Shown here: positions 1-9,417 of the stretch, in pieces
How positions within the stretch are numbered: the stretch's first letter is position 1
Layout: each line of letters starts with the position of its first letter
From: Azospirillum melinis
Lineage (GTDB): Bacteria; Pseudomonadota; Alphaproteobacteria; Azospirillales; Azospirillaceae
DNA: 64,000 bases
Direction of reading: 5' to 3'
NCBI RefSeq assembly: GCF_013340935.1
Contig: NZ_WHOS01000020.1
Coordinates: 47,979-111,978 of the forward strand
Position numbers and translations under genes: made by a program
Notes under the pieces: model-generated
Told to the model about the DNA's origin: nothing
Databases searched by the model: none
Seen by the model: the letters and a program-made list of their open reading frames with translations, nothing else

Positions 1-59
1 ACGGTCCGGCGACCCAGGTGGTGCCGGCCTTCGTCCAGGATTTGCTGACGCTTGTCTGA
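1..59 (+). CDS. 3' end of an upstream gene, truncated by the window
   Basis: An open frame enters from the left edge (codons in phase with position 3) and ends at the TGA at 57-59. It encodes about 18 residues ending PAFVQDLLTLV. The frame overlaps the TTG start of the next gene by eight bases, as in a translationally coupled pair. The tail resembles the last helix of an alpha/beta-hydrolase, but this is a weak impression and the family cannot be assigned from so little sequence. Confidence 0.4.
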   Translation, partial: GPATQVVPAFVQDLLTLV

Positions 60-663
60 TGAAACAGTTGCCGGCGGTTTGGAACTCGACCGCCTGTTCG
101 CGAAGGCGCGCGCCTGCACGCTGTGTGCGGGGGTGCTGCCCCACGGCTGCCGCCCGGTGCTGCGCGGCAGCCCCGCCGCCCGCCTGCTGATCGTCGGGCA
201 GGCGCCGGGCGCGCGGGTGCATGCCAGCGGCATCCCCTGGGACGACGCCTCCGGCGACCGGCTGCGCAAGTGGCTGGCGATGGACCGCCCCGCCTTCTAC
301 GACGAATCCCGAATCGCCGTGGTGCCGATGGGGCTGTGCTATCCCGGCACCATGCCCAAGGGCGGCGACTACCCGCCGCGTCCGGAATGCGCGCCGCTGT
401 GGCACCCGCCGCTGCTCGACGCGCTGTCGGGCGTCCGGCTGACCCTGCTGATCGGACAGTACGCCCAGGCGCGTTACCTGGGCGAGCGGCGCAAGGCGAC
501 GATGACGGAAACGGTGGCGAACTGGCGGGAATACGGGCCGGCCCACATGCCGCTGCCGCACCCGAGCTGGCGCAACACCGCCTGGCTGAACCGCAACCCG
601 TGGTTCGAGGAGGATCTGGTACCGGCCCTGCGCCGCCGGGTGGCGGACGCGCTGGGCGACTGA
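52..663 (+). CDS. Uracil-DNA glycosylase superfamily protein, probable [4Fe-4S] type
   Basis: A 203-residue protein of the uracil-DNA glycosylase superfamily, expected to excise uracil from DNA in base-excision repair. Motif A reads GQAPG (residues 49-53) and motif B reads HPS (170-172), the usual positions for water activation and minor-groove contact. Four cysteines, C22-x2-C25 and C96-x16-C113, have the spacing of the iron-sulfur ligands of family 4 enzymes, so a cluster is inferred. GQAPG differs from the family 1 motif GQDPY, which rules out a classical Ung. The TTG start at 52 is the first in frame and overlaps the stop of the preceding frame; no stronger downstream start is seen. Substrate range (uracil or other deaminated bases) cannot be read from the sequence. 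Confidence 0.8.
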   Translation: MSDETVAGGLELDRLFAKARACTLCAGVLPHGCRPVLRGSPAARLLIVGQAPGARVHASGIPWDDASGDRLRKWLAMDRPAFYDESRIAVVPMGLCYPGTMPKGGDYPPRPECAPLWHPPLLDALSGVRLTLLIGQYAQARYLGERRKATMTETVANWREYGPAHMPLPHPSWRNTAWLNRNPWFEEDLVPALRRRVADALGD

Positions 664-691
664 AGGCCCTGCCCTCCTCCGCCTGCTCCCC

Positions 692-1102
692 CTACTCCAT
701 CGTCTCGATCCGTTCCATGTCCTCGTCGGAGAAGCCGAAATGGTGGCCGATCTCGTGGATCAGGACATGGCGGACGATAGCCGGCAGCTCCTCCCCCGTC
801 TCGCACCAGTAATCGAGGATCGGGCGGCGGTAGAGGAAGATCATGTCCGGCCCGCCACGCAGGTCGGCGACGCTTTGCCGCGTCAGATCCACGCCCCGAT
901 AGAGGCCCAGCAGGTCGAATGGGCTTTCCAGCTCCATCTCCCGCTCGGTATCCTCATCGGGGAAATCCTCGACATGGATCACGAGGTTCCCGACCGGGGC
1001 GAGCAGCTCCGCCGGGATGGTGTCGAGCGCCTCTTCGGCCATGCGCTCCAGGTCTTCGACCGTGGGCGGAACCGTATGGGGACCTGAAGGTTTCCGTATC
1101 AT
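692..1102 (-). CDS. Metallopeptidase family protein (minimal zincin)
   Basis: A 136-residue protein of the small zincin family (PF06262-like). The C-terminal half carries HEIGHHFGFSDED, i.e. HExxHxxGxxD, where two histidines and the aspartate bind zinc and the glutamate is catalytic. The N-terminal half is acidic (EDFPDEDTEREME). No signal peptide or membrane segment is visible, so it is probably cytoplasmic. The frame stays open to 1276, but those extra residues are low-complexity shadow, so the ATG at 1102 (MIRKPSG) was chosen. It is divergent from the dehydratase gene at 1185, and the 82 bases between them must hold both promoters. Substrates of this family are unknown. Confidence 0.82.
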   Translation of the reverse strand: MIRKPSGPHTVPPTVEDLERMAEEALDTIPAELLAPVGNLVIHVEDFPDEDTEREMELESPFDLLGLYRGVDLTRQSVADLRGGPDMIFLYRRPILDYWCETGEELPAIVRHVLIHEIGHHFGFSDEDMERIETME

Positions 1103-1184
1103 GCCGCAGAAGGTAGCGAACCGCCGCCCGTTCGCCAAGAAGCTGCGGGCGGCAAAAGAGAGACTTAAGGAAAGGGAGGTCATC

Positions 1185-1487
1185 ATGTCGGATCGTCTTG
1201 TCGGCGTGCATCGCCAGACGGCGCTGAAGGAACTGCACGGCTGGGCGGAGGTGCTGGAACGCGACGCCATCCGCAAGACCTACCATTTCGCCGATTTCCC
1301 CGCCGCCTGGGGGTTCATGAACCAGGTCGCCCTGCTGGCCGAGAAGACCGGCCACCATCCCGAATGGTTCAACGATCTGGGCCGGGTCGAGGTGATCCTC
1401 TATACCCGCAACAGCGACGCCGTGACCCAGGCCGACATCGACTTCGCCCACCGCCTGGACCAGATGGCGCCCCTGCACGACCGCTAA
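1185..1487 (+). CDS. phhB: 4a-hydroxytetrahydrobiopterin dehydratase (pterin-4a-carbinolamine dehydratase)
   Basis: A 100-residue cytoplasmic protein of the PCD/DCoH family. It dehydrates 4a-hydroxytetrahydropterin to quinonoid dihydropterin, recycling the cofactor of phenylalanine hydroxylase. The signature EKTGHHPEW, followed by VEVILYTRNSDAVTQADIDFA, contains the two adjacent catalytic histidines and the conserved alpha-helix that closes the fold. Length is typical. The ATG at 1185 is preceded by AAAGGGAGGT at 1171-1180, a strong ribosome-binding site, which settles the start against the longer open frame upstream. No aromatic amino acid hydroxylase gene is in the window, so a role outside phenylalanine degradation is possible. 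Confidence 0.9.
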   Translation: MSDRLVGVHRQTALKELHGWAEVLERDAIRKTYHFADFPAAWGFMNQVALLAEKTGHHPEWFNDLGRVEVILYTRNSDAVTQADIDFAHRLDQMAPLHDR

Positions 1488-1600
1488 GTGACCCACCGAG
1501 CGATTGCCGGGGCGGGACCCATTGCCCGCCCCTGGCGTTATTCCTGTTCCGCCGCCGACCGGGCGGCGGGACAACACCGTGCAGTGCGGAGCCGCCGACC

Positions 1601-1912
1601 ATGCCGAAACCCCTGACCCTGTCCATCCCCCATTCGCTCGGCCGGGCGGAGGCCAAGCGCCGGCTGGTCGACGGCATGGGCGAGGTGCGGGCGCGCCTGA
1701 GCGCCGTGTCGGCCAGCGTCGACGACAGCTGGACCGACGACCGCCTGAACTTCCACGTCGTGGCGCTGGCCCAGACCATCGCCGGCCACATCGACGTGCT
1801 GGACGACCGGGTCGAGATGGAGGTGCAGCTGCCCTGGGCGCTCGCCCTGCTGGCCGACAAGATCAAGAACAAGGTCTCGCGCCAGGGCACGCTGATGCTG
1901 GAGAAGAAGTAA
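1601..1912 (+). CDS. Polyhydroxyalkanoic acid system family protein
   Basis: A 103-residue protein matching the small PHA_gran_rgn family (PF09650-like). Visible marks are the start PLTLSIPHSLGRAEAKRRL, a central LNFHVVALAQTIAGHIDVLDDRVEMEVQLPWALALLADKI, and a basic end. The pattern suggests a compact alpha/beta domain. Members were named from proximity to polyhydroxyalkanoate granule genes; the biochemical role is not established, and no PHA synthase or phasin gene is in this window. It runs convergent to xerD, with a hairpin at 1909-1962 between them. The start ATG has only a weak upstream purine stretch. Confidence 0.72.
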   Translation: MPKPLTLSIPHSLGRAEAKRRLVDGMGEVRARLSAVSASVDDSWTDDRLNFHVVALAQTIAGHIDVLDDRVEMEVQLPWALALLADKIKNKVSRQGTLMLEKK

Positions 1913-1962
1913 GGGTTGCACGGGGAGGTGCGGGCCTCGATGCCCTCACCTCCCATCCTTAC
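1909..1962. terminator. Nested inverted repeat between convergent genes, probable bidirectional terminator
   Basis: GTAAGG (1909-1914) pairs with CCTTAC (1957-1962), and inside it GGGAGGTG (1923-1930) pairs with CACCTCCC (1947-1954). It lies exactly between the stops of two convergent genes. There is no T-run on either side, so factor-independent termination is uncertain. Confidence 0.5.
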
Positions 1963-1967
1963 CTGCC

Positions 1968-3011
1968 CTACCCCTCCGACGCCTCCTCCACTTTGCGGCG
2001 CGCCAGCGGGTGGTGGTCGTGCATGACCTTCTTCAGCCGTTCCGTCACCACATGGGTGTAGATCTGCGTCGTCGCGATGTCGGCATGGCCCAGCATCTTC
2101 TGGACGGAGCGCAGGTCGGCGCCATGGTCGAGCAGATGGGTGGCGAAGGCATGGCGCAGCACGTGGGGGCTGACCTTCTCCGGGTCGATGCCGGCGTCGA
2201 TGGCCAGTTGCTTCAACAGTTGGGCGAAGCGCTGGCGCGTCAGGTGCCCCTCGGCGGAGATGCGTGACGGGAACAGGAAGGGGCTGTGCCCGGCTTCCGC
2301 AGCGGCGCCTGGCGGGATGAAGTGCCCGCGGAACGGGATGTAGCCCGCCAGCGCCGCCAGCGCCGGGTCGGACAGCGGCACCATCCGCTCCTTGCCGCCC
2401 TTGCCGCGCACCAGCAGGCCGCGGCCGTCGCGCATGATCGCGGTCATCGGCAGGCCGACCAGTTCCGACACGCGCAGGCCGGTGGCGTAGAGCACCTCCA
2501 GCAGGGCCACGAGCCGCAAGCCCTCCGGCCCGCCGCGCGCCTCGGCGGTCGACAGCATGGCGCCGACTTCCGCCTCCGTCAGGATCTTGGGCAGCGGACG
2601 GCCCTGCTTGGGGCTGTCGAGCGGCGAGGCGGGATCGTCGGTGCGGCGGCCTTCGGACAGCAGGAAGCGGTAGAACTGCCGCATCGCCGACAGCCGCCGC
2701 GCCACGGTGCGGGGGGCACCGTCCTTGCTCTGCACCGCCAGATAGGCCCGCAGATCCTCTGTGCCCGCCGCCTCCAGCGCCACGCTGCGCTGGGCCAGCC
2801 AGCGGCCGAGGTCGGCGAGGTCGCGCTCATAGGCCAGCCGCGTGTTCACCGCCGCCCCGCGCTCCGCCGTCAGCATGTCGAGGAAGGCGTCCAGATGCGG
2901 CGAGGTGGCAAGCGGGCGCGGCTTGCACGGCCGGCCGCGCCGCCTGGCACCGGATTTGGTGGCGGATTTGGTAGCGGGCATCCTGCTGCCGGGGCTTTTG
3001 CTGCCGGTCAT
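1968..3011 (-). CDS. xerD: Site-specific tyrosine recombinase XerD
   Basis: A 347-residue tyrosine recombinase. With XerC it would resolve chromosome dimers at dif under FtsK control. The N-terminal SAM-like core-binding domain spans about residues 36-125. The catalytic domain shows R180 (ATGLRVSEL), a lysine in GKGGKER (204-207), H283-x2-R286 ([12 protein letters not shown]), H309 ([12 protein letters not shown]) and nucleophile Y318. It begins with about 35 basic, low-complexity residues not typical of XerD, so the true start may be further in (e.g. M11). It is the last gene of a leftward cluster behind the secreted protein at 3055-4986 (43-base gap). XerC versus XerD cannot be decided with certainty from sequence alone; overall resemblance favours XerD. 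Confidence 0.86.
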   Translation of the reverse strand: MTGSKSPGSRMPATKSATKSGARRRGRPCKPRPLATSPHLDAFLDMLTAERGAAVNTRLAYERDLADLGRWLAQRSVALEAAGTEDLRAYLAVQSKDGAPRTVARRLSAMRQFYRFLLSEGRRTDDPASPLDSPKQGRPLPKILTEAEVGAMLSTAEARGGPEGLRLVALLEVLYATGLRVSELVGLPMTAIMRDGRGLLVRGKGGKERMVPLSDPALAALAGYIPFRGHFIPPGAAAEAGHSPFLFPSRISAEGHLTRQRFAQLLKQLAIDAGIDPEKVSPHVLRHAFATHLLDHGADLRSVQKMLGHADIATTQIYTHVVTERLKKVMHDHHPLARRKVEEASEG

Positions 3012-3054
3012 GGTGTCGGCGTCATGGTGGTGGCGGGCTCCACGGGGCGGAAGG

Positions 3055-4986
3055 TCATTCGGCGGTTGGATTCGGGACCTGGATGGCGGGGCCGGTGATG
3101 GCGGCCATCGCCTCGCGAACCAGCGCGCGGGCGTCCGGTTCCAGCCCGACCGCCTTCAGGTTGGCCGCCACGCGGGCGGTGACGACGGGCGGCAGGGTGG
3201 CCGGTCCGGCCTCCCCAAGCAGGATCAGGGCGACGGCCACCGTCTCGCCGATGCGCCCGCCGGCCGCGGCATCGCCCAACCGCTGCCACAATGCGGGATC
3301 GACACCGGCCTCGCTGCCGCTGGGCGGACCCGCGCCGTCGGTGGCGGTCATCCAGGCCTCGTCCGGGATGGCGACTCCGGTGGCCTGGAGCAGTGCCAGC
3401 TGGCCGGCGATGCGGTTGCGGGCGGGAGTGTCTGCCCCGCGCAGCGCCTCGTCCAGCCAGGCGGTCAGCGCACCCGGATCCCCGCCCTGCCCCGTCGCCA
3501 CCACTGCCAGCGGCCACAGCCAGGCGGTGTCGGCGCTCCGGCCGCTGCGCAGGGCCAGATCGTGCCAGCGCCGCGCCTGATCGAGCCGCCCTTGCGCGTA
3601 ATAGAGCCGGGCCGCCGCCGGGGCCAGCGCCGCGGCATCGCCGGTCGGCGACACGCCGTCGAGCAGCCCTGCGGCGGCACCGCCGACCGGTCCGGCGCGC
3701 AGGCGAGGATCGACCAGCTCCACCGCCAGCGCGGCAAGCGCGACGCGCCGACGCCCGTCCATCGCCGCCGCCATCGCCTGATGGACCAGCGCGCGGGTGC
3801 GGGCGCCGCGGTCGCGCCGGGCGATGTCGCGGACCCGCAGCAGCTCGTCCCCCACCGCCGGCACCTGGGCGTAGAGATCCTGCAACTGGCGGGCATCGAG
3901 GAACAGGGAAGCCGCCGCCCGTTCGCCGGCGGCGGCACGGGTGGCGGGATCGGTGGCGGGGTTGGTGGCGATGGCGGCCAGCGCCGGCAGGGTCTCCAGC
4001 GGCAGCCGGTCGGGCGGAACGCCGATCCGCGCGATGCGCATGGCGGCGAGCAGCAGCGCCAGCCCGTCCGCATCGGCTTGCAGCGACAGCGAGCGGGCCG
4101 GCGGCGGGGCGGCACCGGCCAGCGCCTCGGCAACCGGCAGGAAGGGGTCGGACCGGCGGCTGTCCCGCAGGCCGGCCAGTGCCTCGTCCGTGCCGGCCCG
4201 GTCGCCGGCGCGGGCACGGCAGAACAGGCCCAGCTTGGCCCAATAGGCGGAGGTGAAGCTCTTGCCGCGGGCCAGCGCACGCGGGCAATCCAGCCCACCG
4301 CGCACCAGCTCCGCATCGGTCAGCGCCCTGGCCGCCGGCTCGTCCGCCGCCAGCGCCGCCGGCAGACGCCCGGCCAGCTCAGCCGCCCCGGCGGGATCGC
4401 CGAGCCGCGCCAGCTTTTCGATGCGCAGGGCGCCGAGGCGGCGGGGCGGCGGGGCCTCCCCGGTCGCGACCGCCGGAGAGCCGGCGCTCAGCAGCAGCCG
4501 GCGTTCCAGCGCCTTGACGGTGGGAGACGGGGTGTCGACCGGCAGGGCGGCGATCAGGAGAAGAAGCTCCGCCCGGCCGATGCCGCGCCAGGGGTCACCG
4601 CCCAGCCCCTGCAAACCGTCCAGCAGGCCGGCACCGTCCGGGTCGGGCGCCCCCAACGGCTCGCGCGCGACCGGCGCCGGCCGCGCCACCACGGGGGAGA
4701 CGGCGGGCGGCGGCGTGACCGCGGGCGGATAGGCCGGGACGATGACCGGAGGGGGTGCGGAAGGCCGGGACTGGACGGGGGCTTCCACCGCGGCGTCGGG
4801 CGTCAGCCGGACCGGCGGGCCGAAGGCTTGGGCGGCGGCGGCCATGGACCAGCCGGCCGCCAGCAACCCGGCCAGCAGCGGCACGGTTCCCTGTCGGGAG
4901 CCCTGGGGCCGGGCGCTCCGGGGCCGGGCGGGGCCGGGTCGGACGCTCCCGGCCGATGGTCGGGGCTCAGCGCGGGAAGCGCTCAT
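3055..4986 (-). CDS. Exported proline/alanine-rich protein of unknown function
   Basis: A 643-residue protein I do not recognise. A basic N-terminus is followed by a hydrophobic stretch, [17 protein letters not shown] (about 38-54), that fits a signal peptide. Next comes a proline-rich linker ([18 protein letters not shown]) and then about 500 residues of Ala/Leu-rich helices in repeating pairs, suggestive of a TPR/SEL1-like solenoid, without clear consensus repeats. It is therefore likely periplasmic. The ATG at 4986 overlaps the end of the 46-residue membrane protein upstream by 20 bases, and xerD follows 43 bases downstream, so the three are probably co-transcribed. A role in envelope or division processes linked to xerD is only a context guess. 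Confidence 0.7.
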   Translation of the reverse strand: MSASRAEPRPSAGSVRPGPARPRSARPQGSRQGTVPLLAGLLAAGWSMAAAAQAFGPPVRLTPDAAVEAPVQSRPSAPPPVIVPAYPPAVTPPPAVSPVVARPAPVAREPLGAPDPDGAGLLDGLQGLGGDPWRGIGRAELLLLIAALPVDTPSPTVKALERRLLLSAGSPAVATGEAPPPRRLGALRIEKLARLGDPAGAAELAGRLPAALAADEPAARALTDAELVRGGLDCPRALARGKSFTSAYWAKLGLFCRARAGDRAGTDEALAGLRDSRRSDPFLPVAEALAGAAPPPARSLSLQADADGLALLLAAMRIARIGVPPDRLPLETLPALAAIATNPATDPATRAAAGERAAASLFLDARQLQDLYAQVPAVGDELLRVRDIARRDRGARTRALVHQAMAAAMDGRRRVALAALAVELVDPRLRAGPVGGAAAGLLDGVSPTGDAAALAPAAARLYYAQGRLDQARRWHDLALRSGRSADTAWLWPLAVVATGQGGDPGALTAWLDEALRGADTPARNRIAGQLALLQATGVAIPDEAWMTATDGAGPPSGSEAGVDPALWQRLGDAAAGGRIGETVAVALILLGEAGPATLPPVVTARVAANLKAVGLEPDARALVREAMAAITGPAIQVPNPTAE

Positions 4987-5107
4987 CCGGCAGAACCTTC
5001 TCCACCGTTTTCGACGGAGCCGGCAGGTCCCACGAGGCGAGGAACACCATGCCACCGGCGATCACCAGCAACAGCAGGACGAAGAGGATCGAGAGAAACC
5101 GGCTCAT
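4967..5107 (-). CDS. Small single-pass membrane protein
   Basis: A 46-residue protein: a short N-terminus, one hydrophobic helix (residues about 4-25, [20 protein letters not shown]), then a polar tail [15 protein letters not shown]. Its stop lies 20 bases inside the next gene, indicating translational coupling with the exported protein and probably with xerD. The composition and coupling argue for a real gene despite its length. Function is unknown. It starts 341 bases from aroK, which is transcribed the other way. Confidence 0.68.
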   Translation of the reverse strand: MSRFLSILFVLLLLVIAGGMVFLASWDLPAPSKTVEKVLPDERFPR

Positions 5108-5448
5108 GGCACCAGGGACGTGTTGTGTCGGAAAACGGAGGATCGGAGCGGAGCTACCATGCCCTGCATCCGCAGGGCTTGGGACAAGCAAGGGCTTTTC
5201 TGCTAAAGCATCCGCGGCTCCGGCCGGCGGCCGAAGGGCGGCGCAGTGTAGCCACAGGTTGGACCGCGGCGCAACCCGTCCACCGGGCCATTCGCCGGCT
5301 CCGCAGCAGGATGCGGGGCAGGGTCTGGCAAAACCGGGGCGCTTGTGCCGGCCAGCTTTCGGCGGGTATGAGTGTTGTCTGTTGCAGCGGTGTGACGGCC
5401 GGCGAAGACGCCGGCATGCTGGGGCCGGGAGTGCGGGTGGCGGATCGG
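5108..5448. other. Divergent intergenic region between the xerD cluster and aroK
   Basis: No convincing gene is seen. The aroK frame stays open across the whole stretch, but the encoded residues upstream of 5449 are not shikimate-kinase-like. The region must carry the promoters for both directions. I could not pick out convincing -35/-10 pairs in this GC-rich sequence. Confidence 0.4.
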
Positions 5449-6174
5449 ATGGATGTGATGGGACTGCGCAAGGCGATGACGGCCCAGGGCCCGGGAGCAA
5501 GTCCGGGTGCAGGCCCGGGCACGGGTGCGGCGGAGGATGCGGTGCCGCTGCTGCCGCGCACCGTGGTGCTGGTCGGGCTGATGGGGGCCGGCAAGAGCGC
5601 CATCGGGCGCCGGCTGGCCACGCGCCTGCACCTGCCCTTCCGCGATGCCGACACCGAGATCGAGGCGGCGGCCGGCTGCACCATCGCCGAAATCTTCGCC
5701 CGCGACGGCGAACCGGTCTTCCGCTCCGTCGAACGCCGCATCATCACCCGGCTGGTGAAGGACGAGCCGGTGCATATCCTGGCGACCGGCGGCGGTGCCT
5801 TCATGGACCCGGAAACCCGCGCCGCCATCCGCCAGCACGGCGTGTCGGTCTGGCTGCGCGCCGAACTGGACGTGCTGGTCGCCCGCACCGCCCGGCGCAC
5901 CCACCGCCCGATCCTGAACCAGGGCGATCCGCGCACCATCCTGGGCCGGCTGATGGAGCAGCGCTATCCCGTCTATGCCGAGGCCGACCTGACGGTGGTC
6001 AGCGACGAACGCCCGCCCGACGTGACGGTGGAGCTGGTGATCGACGCGCTGGAGGCGCATTTCGGTGTCCAGCTTCCCCACCGCCAGCCCCAGGGCCAAG
6101 CCCAAGGCCAGGGCAACGCCCAGCGCGGCGGCCGGCCCGGAAAGCCCGACGCCCCAAAAACCGACGCGCCCTGA
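5449..6174 (+). CDS. aroK: Shikimate kinase
   Basis: Phosphorylates shikimate with ATP, the fifth step of the chorismate pathway. About 241 residues. The P-loop [13 protein letters not shown] starts near residue 46, the substrate-binding DADTEIE follows, then GEPVFRSVE, the glycine triad ATGGGAF, and the lid/adenine segment RRTHRPIL. The catalytic domain is flanked by an unusual Gly/Pro-rich N-terminal extension (about 30 residues) and a C-terminal tail rich in Q, G and K after EAHFGVQ, both probably disordered. The start is uncertain: ATGs at 5449, 5458 and 5476 are all possible and none has a strong ribosome-binding site. aroB follows 51 bases later in the same direction, the usual aroK-aroB order. 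Confidence 0.9.
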   Translation: MDVMGLRKAMTAQGPGASPGAGPGTGAAEDAVPLLPRTVVLVGLMGAGKSAIGRRLATRLHLPFRDADTEIEAAAGCTIAEIFARDGEPVFRSVERRIITRLVKDEPVHILATGGGAFMDPETRAAIRQHGVSVWLRAELDVLVARTARRTHRPILNQGDPRTILGRLMEQRYPVYAEADLTVVSDERPPDVTVELVIDALEAHFGVQLPHRQPQGQAQGQGNAQRGGRPGKPDAPKTDAP

Positions 6175-6225
6175 TCCCCGCCTCCCGCCCCTTGTCATGA
6201 ACCACCAGCTTCGCGGACTGCCCCG

Positions 6226-7371
6226 ATGACCTCCGTCAACGCCACCACCCCGGCCGCACTCGACACCGTCCGCCTGGAGCTGGGCGCCCGCAGCTACGAC
6301 ATCCTCGTCGGCGACGGGGTGCTGGCCGATGCCGGCGAGCGCATCGCCGCCATCACCCGCGGCCGGGCGCCCATCGTGGTGACCGACGCCAACGTGGCGC
6401 CGCTGCATCTGGACACGCTGAACGCCGCGATGCTGGAGGCGGGGATCGCGCCGCAGCCGGCCATCGTCCTGCCGGCTGGCGAAAAGACCAAGGACTTCGC
6501 CCATTTCCAGCAGCTGATGGACGACATCCTGGGCCGCGGCATCGAGCGGTCCACCGTCCTGCTGGCGCTGGGCGGCGGGGTGATCGGCGACATCACCGGC
6601 TTCGCCGCGGCGTCGGCCCTGCGCGGCATCGACTTCATCCAGGTGCCGACCACGCTGCTGTCCCAGGTCGACAGCTCGGTCGGCGGCAAGACCGGCATCA
6701 ACAGCCGGCACGGCAAGAACCTGATCGGCGCCTTCCACCAGCCGCGCCTGGTCATCGCCGACACCGCCACGCTGGACACCCTGCCGCGGCGCGAGGTGCT
6801 GGCCGGCTATGCCGAGGTGGTGAAATACGGCCTGATCCGCCAGCCCGACTTCTTCGCCTGGCTGGAGCGGAACGGCCGGCGGGTGGTGGACGGCGACAGC
6901 GACGCCCGGCGCCATGCGGTGACGGTCAGCTGCCGCGCCAAGGCCGACATCGTCGGCGTCGACGAGCGCGAGAGCGGCGACCGGGCTCTGCTGAACCTGG
7001 GCCACACCTTCGGCCATGCGCTGGAAGCGGCGACCGGCTTCGGCCAGACCCTGCTGCATGGCGAAGGGGTGGCGATCGGCATGGTGCTGGCCTTCGACCT
7101 GTCGGTCCGGCTGGGGCTTTGCCCGGCTGACGACGCGCGGCGCGCCCGCGCCCATCTGGCCGATGTCGGCCTGCCGGTGCGCCCGGCCGACATCCCCGGC
7201 GTCGCCTGGGACGTCGATGGGCTGGTCCGGTCGATGGCGAAGGACAAGAAGGTGCAGGACGGCCGCATCACTTTCATCCTGGCCGACCGCATCGGCAACG
7301 CCTTCACCCGCCGCGACGTCGATGCCGCCGCCGTCCGCGCCGTTCTGGACGAGTCGGTCCAGCCCGCCTGA
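6226..7371 (+). CDS. aroB: 3-dehydroquinate synthase
   Basis: Converts DAHP to 3-dehydroquinate using NAD+ and a divalent metal, the second step of aromatic amino acid synthesis, in the cytoplasm. The 381-residue length is typical. The NAD-binding GGGVIGDITGFAAA, PTTLLSQVDSSVGGKTGIN, the EVVKYG metal-ligand glutamate, and the two histidine ligands in LNLGHTFGHALE and LLHGEGVAIGM are all present, as is the C-terminal KDKK motif. It follows aroK closely and is probably co-transcribed. I see nothing unusual. Confidence 0.96.
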   Translation: MTSVNATTPAALDTVRLELGARSYDILVGDGVLADAGERIAAITRGRAPIVVTDANVAPLHLDTLNAAMLEAGIAPQPAIVLPAGEKTKDFAHFQQLMDDILGRGIERSTVLLALGGGVIGDITGFAAASALRGIDFIQVPTTLLSQVDSSVGGKTGINSRHGKNLIGAFHQPRLVIADTATLDTLPRREVLAGYAEVVKYGLIRQPDFFAWLERNGRRVVDGDSDARRHAVTVSCRAKADIVGVDERESGDRALLNLGHTFGHALEAATGFGQTLLHGEGVAIGMVLAFDLSVRLGLCPADDARRARAHLADVGLPVRPADIPGVAWDVDGLVRSMAKDKKVQDGRITFILADRIGNAFTRRDVDAAAVRAVLDESVQPA

Positions 7372-7489
7372 TCCTCGCCCATCACGGATAATCCGTCTTT
7401 CGCACAATAGCAGCGGCAGCGGTTGCCCGCCCATACTCCCTCCAAGACCGTGGCCATTCCGTCCGCGGCACCGATGGGGAGGATGGGCG

Positions 7490-7978
7490 ATGAAGGCGAT
7501 GCTTGGAATGACGGCGGTGGTCGGGCTGCTGCTGGCGGCGGCGCCGGCCATGGCGCTGGAGGTGCGGGAGCAGGCGACGATCAAGGCGCCGGTCGAGCAG
7601 GTGTGGAAGCAGATCGCCCCCTTCTGCGCGATCAGCGACTGGCACCCCGCGGTGGAGGGCTGCACCCTGCGCAAGACCGGCGACCGCCAGGAGCGTGACA
7701 TTGCCCTGAAGGGAGGCGGGGCCATTCAGGAGCGGCTGACCGGCCTTTCCGCCGCCAAGCACCGGCTGCGCTACACCCTGCTGAACGGGCCGCTGCCGGT
7801 GAAGAACTACAACTCCACCATCCGGCTGAGCGCGGTGGACGCCCACACCACCCGCATCACCTGGTCCTCGCGCTTCCAGGCCAGCGGCGCCTCCGACGCG
7901 GAGGCGCGGAAGGCCATCGCCGGCATCTACACCAGCGGCTTCGACGGGCTGCGCAAGCGGCTCGAGTCCGGCCAGTAA
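7490..7978 (+). CDS. Exported SRPBCC (START-like) family protein
   Basis: A 162-residue protein with a clear signal peptide (MKAMLGMTAVVGLLLAAAPAMA) and a Bet v1/START-type helix-grip domain. VREQATIKAPVEQVWKQIAPFCAISDWHPAVEGC is the usual first strand and helices of SRPBCC polyketide-cyclase-like proteins. The fold makes a hydrophobic pocket, so a small-molecule or lipid ligand in the periplasm is inferred; no catalytic residues are evident. The start is supported by GGGGAGGA at 7476-7483. It stands alone, 118 bases after aroB. Confidence 0.8.
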   Translation: MKAMLGMTAVVGLLLAAAPAMALEVREQATIKAPVEQVWKQIAPFCAISDWHPAVEGCTLRKTGDRQERDIALKGGGAIQERLTGLSAAKHRLRYTLLNGPLPVKNYNSTIRLSAVDAHTTRITWSSRFQASGASDAEARKAIAGIYTSGFDGLRKRLESGQ

Positions 7979-8145
7979 CCTCATCGGCGGCGGCAAGGAC
8001 CCGGCGCATGCGGGAACTTCCAGACAATCAGTTCTATTGACGATTGGTCCATCAAGCTGACAGGATCGTGTATGCCGCGCTGCGAAATCGCGGTCGAGTG
8101 CATCGTTCGTCCACAAAACCTGCAATCACGAGGGAGATGGGACAC

Positions 8146-8607
<462 letters not shown>

Positions 8608-8640
8608 CGGCAAGCTTGACCCATAGGTAACGCTGCGTTG

Positions 8641-8677
8641 CGGTGGGGTCGGGTTGACCGGGCGCCCGGCCCCACCG
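8641..8677 (+). terminator. GC-rich hairpin after the CBS gene
   Basis: CGGTGGGG (8641-8648) pairs with CCCCACCG (8670-8677), with a further CGGG/CCCG pairing inside. No T-tract follows, so it is a hairpin of uncertain termination strength between the CBS gene and the DUF2889 gene. Confidence 0.35.
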
Positions 8678-8721
8678 ATAGTCGAGGGTGAGCCATCCTC
8701 TTTGCTGAACTGGAAAGCCCG

Positions 8722-9357
8722 ATGTCCGCGCCCTCGCTGTCCGCCCCCGCCGCGCGCGAGCCGATCCACACCCGTCGTGTCACCTGCCAGGGCTTTCGGC
8801 GTGCCGATGGGCTGTGGGACATCGAAGGCCACCTGACCGACGTCAAAAGCTATGGCTTCCACACGGAGGAGCGCGGGCATCTGGAGCCGGGAACCCCGAT
8901 CCACCAGATGTGGATGCGTCTGACCGTCGACGACAAACTGACTGTCCAGGCGGTGGAGGCGGTGACCGAACACAGCCCCTACAAGGCCTGCGGCAGCATC
9001 ACGCCGCAGTTCCAGCAGCTGGTCGGCCTGCGCATCGGACCGGGCTGGACCCGGGCGGTGAAGGACCGGCTGGGCGGACCGAAGGGCTGCACCCATCTGG
9101 TCGAGTTGCTGGGTCCGCTGGCGACCACCGCCTTCCAGACCGTCTACCCGATCCTGGCCCGCGAGGCGGCGGACCGCACGAAGGCGTCCGGCAAGCCGGC
9201 CCAGGACGACGGCAAGCGGCCGGTGCTGCTGAACATGTGCCATATCTTCGACAGCAACGGCGAGGCGGTGCGCAGACATTGGCCTGCGCACTACACCGGC
9301 CATGATCACGCCGGCCCTGAAAACGAAGACGCCGCCCGGGAAGAGGCGGCGGAATAG
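8722..9357 (+). CDS. DUF2889 domain-containing protein
   Basis: A 211-residue cytoplasmic protein matching the DUF2889 family. HTRRVTCQGFRRADGLWDIEGHLTDVKSY opens the domain, followed by HQMWMRLTVDDKLTVQAVEAVTEHSPYKAC and a conserved central GCTHLVELLGPLATTAFQT. Conserved histidines and cysteines (SPYKAC, GCTH, MCHIF) hint at metal or substrate binding, but no activity is established for the family. The C-terminus is acidic (ENEDAAREEAAE). It runs convergent to the ribbon-helix-helix gene, with a strong hairpin at 9374-9405 between them. Confidence 0.8.
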   Translation: MSAPSLSAPAAREPIHTRRVTCQGFRRADGLWDIEGHLTDVKSYGFHTEERGHLEPGTPIHQMWMRLTVDDKLTVQAVEAVTEHSPYKACGSITPQFQQLVGLRIGPGWTRAVKDRLGGPKGCTHLVELLGPLATTAFQTVYPILAREAADRTKASGKPAQDDGKRPVLLNMCHIFDSNGEAVRRHWPAHYTGHDHAGPENEDAAREEAAE

Positions 9358-9373
9358 GATAGCCTTCGCCCCA

Positions 9374-9405
9374 GGCGCCCGCCGGAAATCAGCCGGGCGG
9401 GCGCC
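9374..9405. terminator. Strong hairpin between convergent genes
   Basis: GGCGCCCGCCGG (9374-9385) pairs with CCGGGCGGGCGCC (9393-9405), with one bulged G and a 7-base loop. It lies between the convergent DUF2889 and ribbon-helix-helix genes and can act in both directions. No T-run is present. Confidence 0.55.
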
Positions 9406-9417
9406 GGGTGGTGCCGC

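Noticed and set aside
2842..5448. Very long plus-strand open frame leading into aroK
   Set aside because: It is the shadow of xerD and the exported protein on the other strand; only the part from about 5449 resembles shikimate kinase.
5203..7725. 840-codon minus-strand frame across aroK-aroB
   Set aside because: Shadow of two certain genes; low-complexity H/R/G/D translation without domains.
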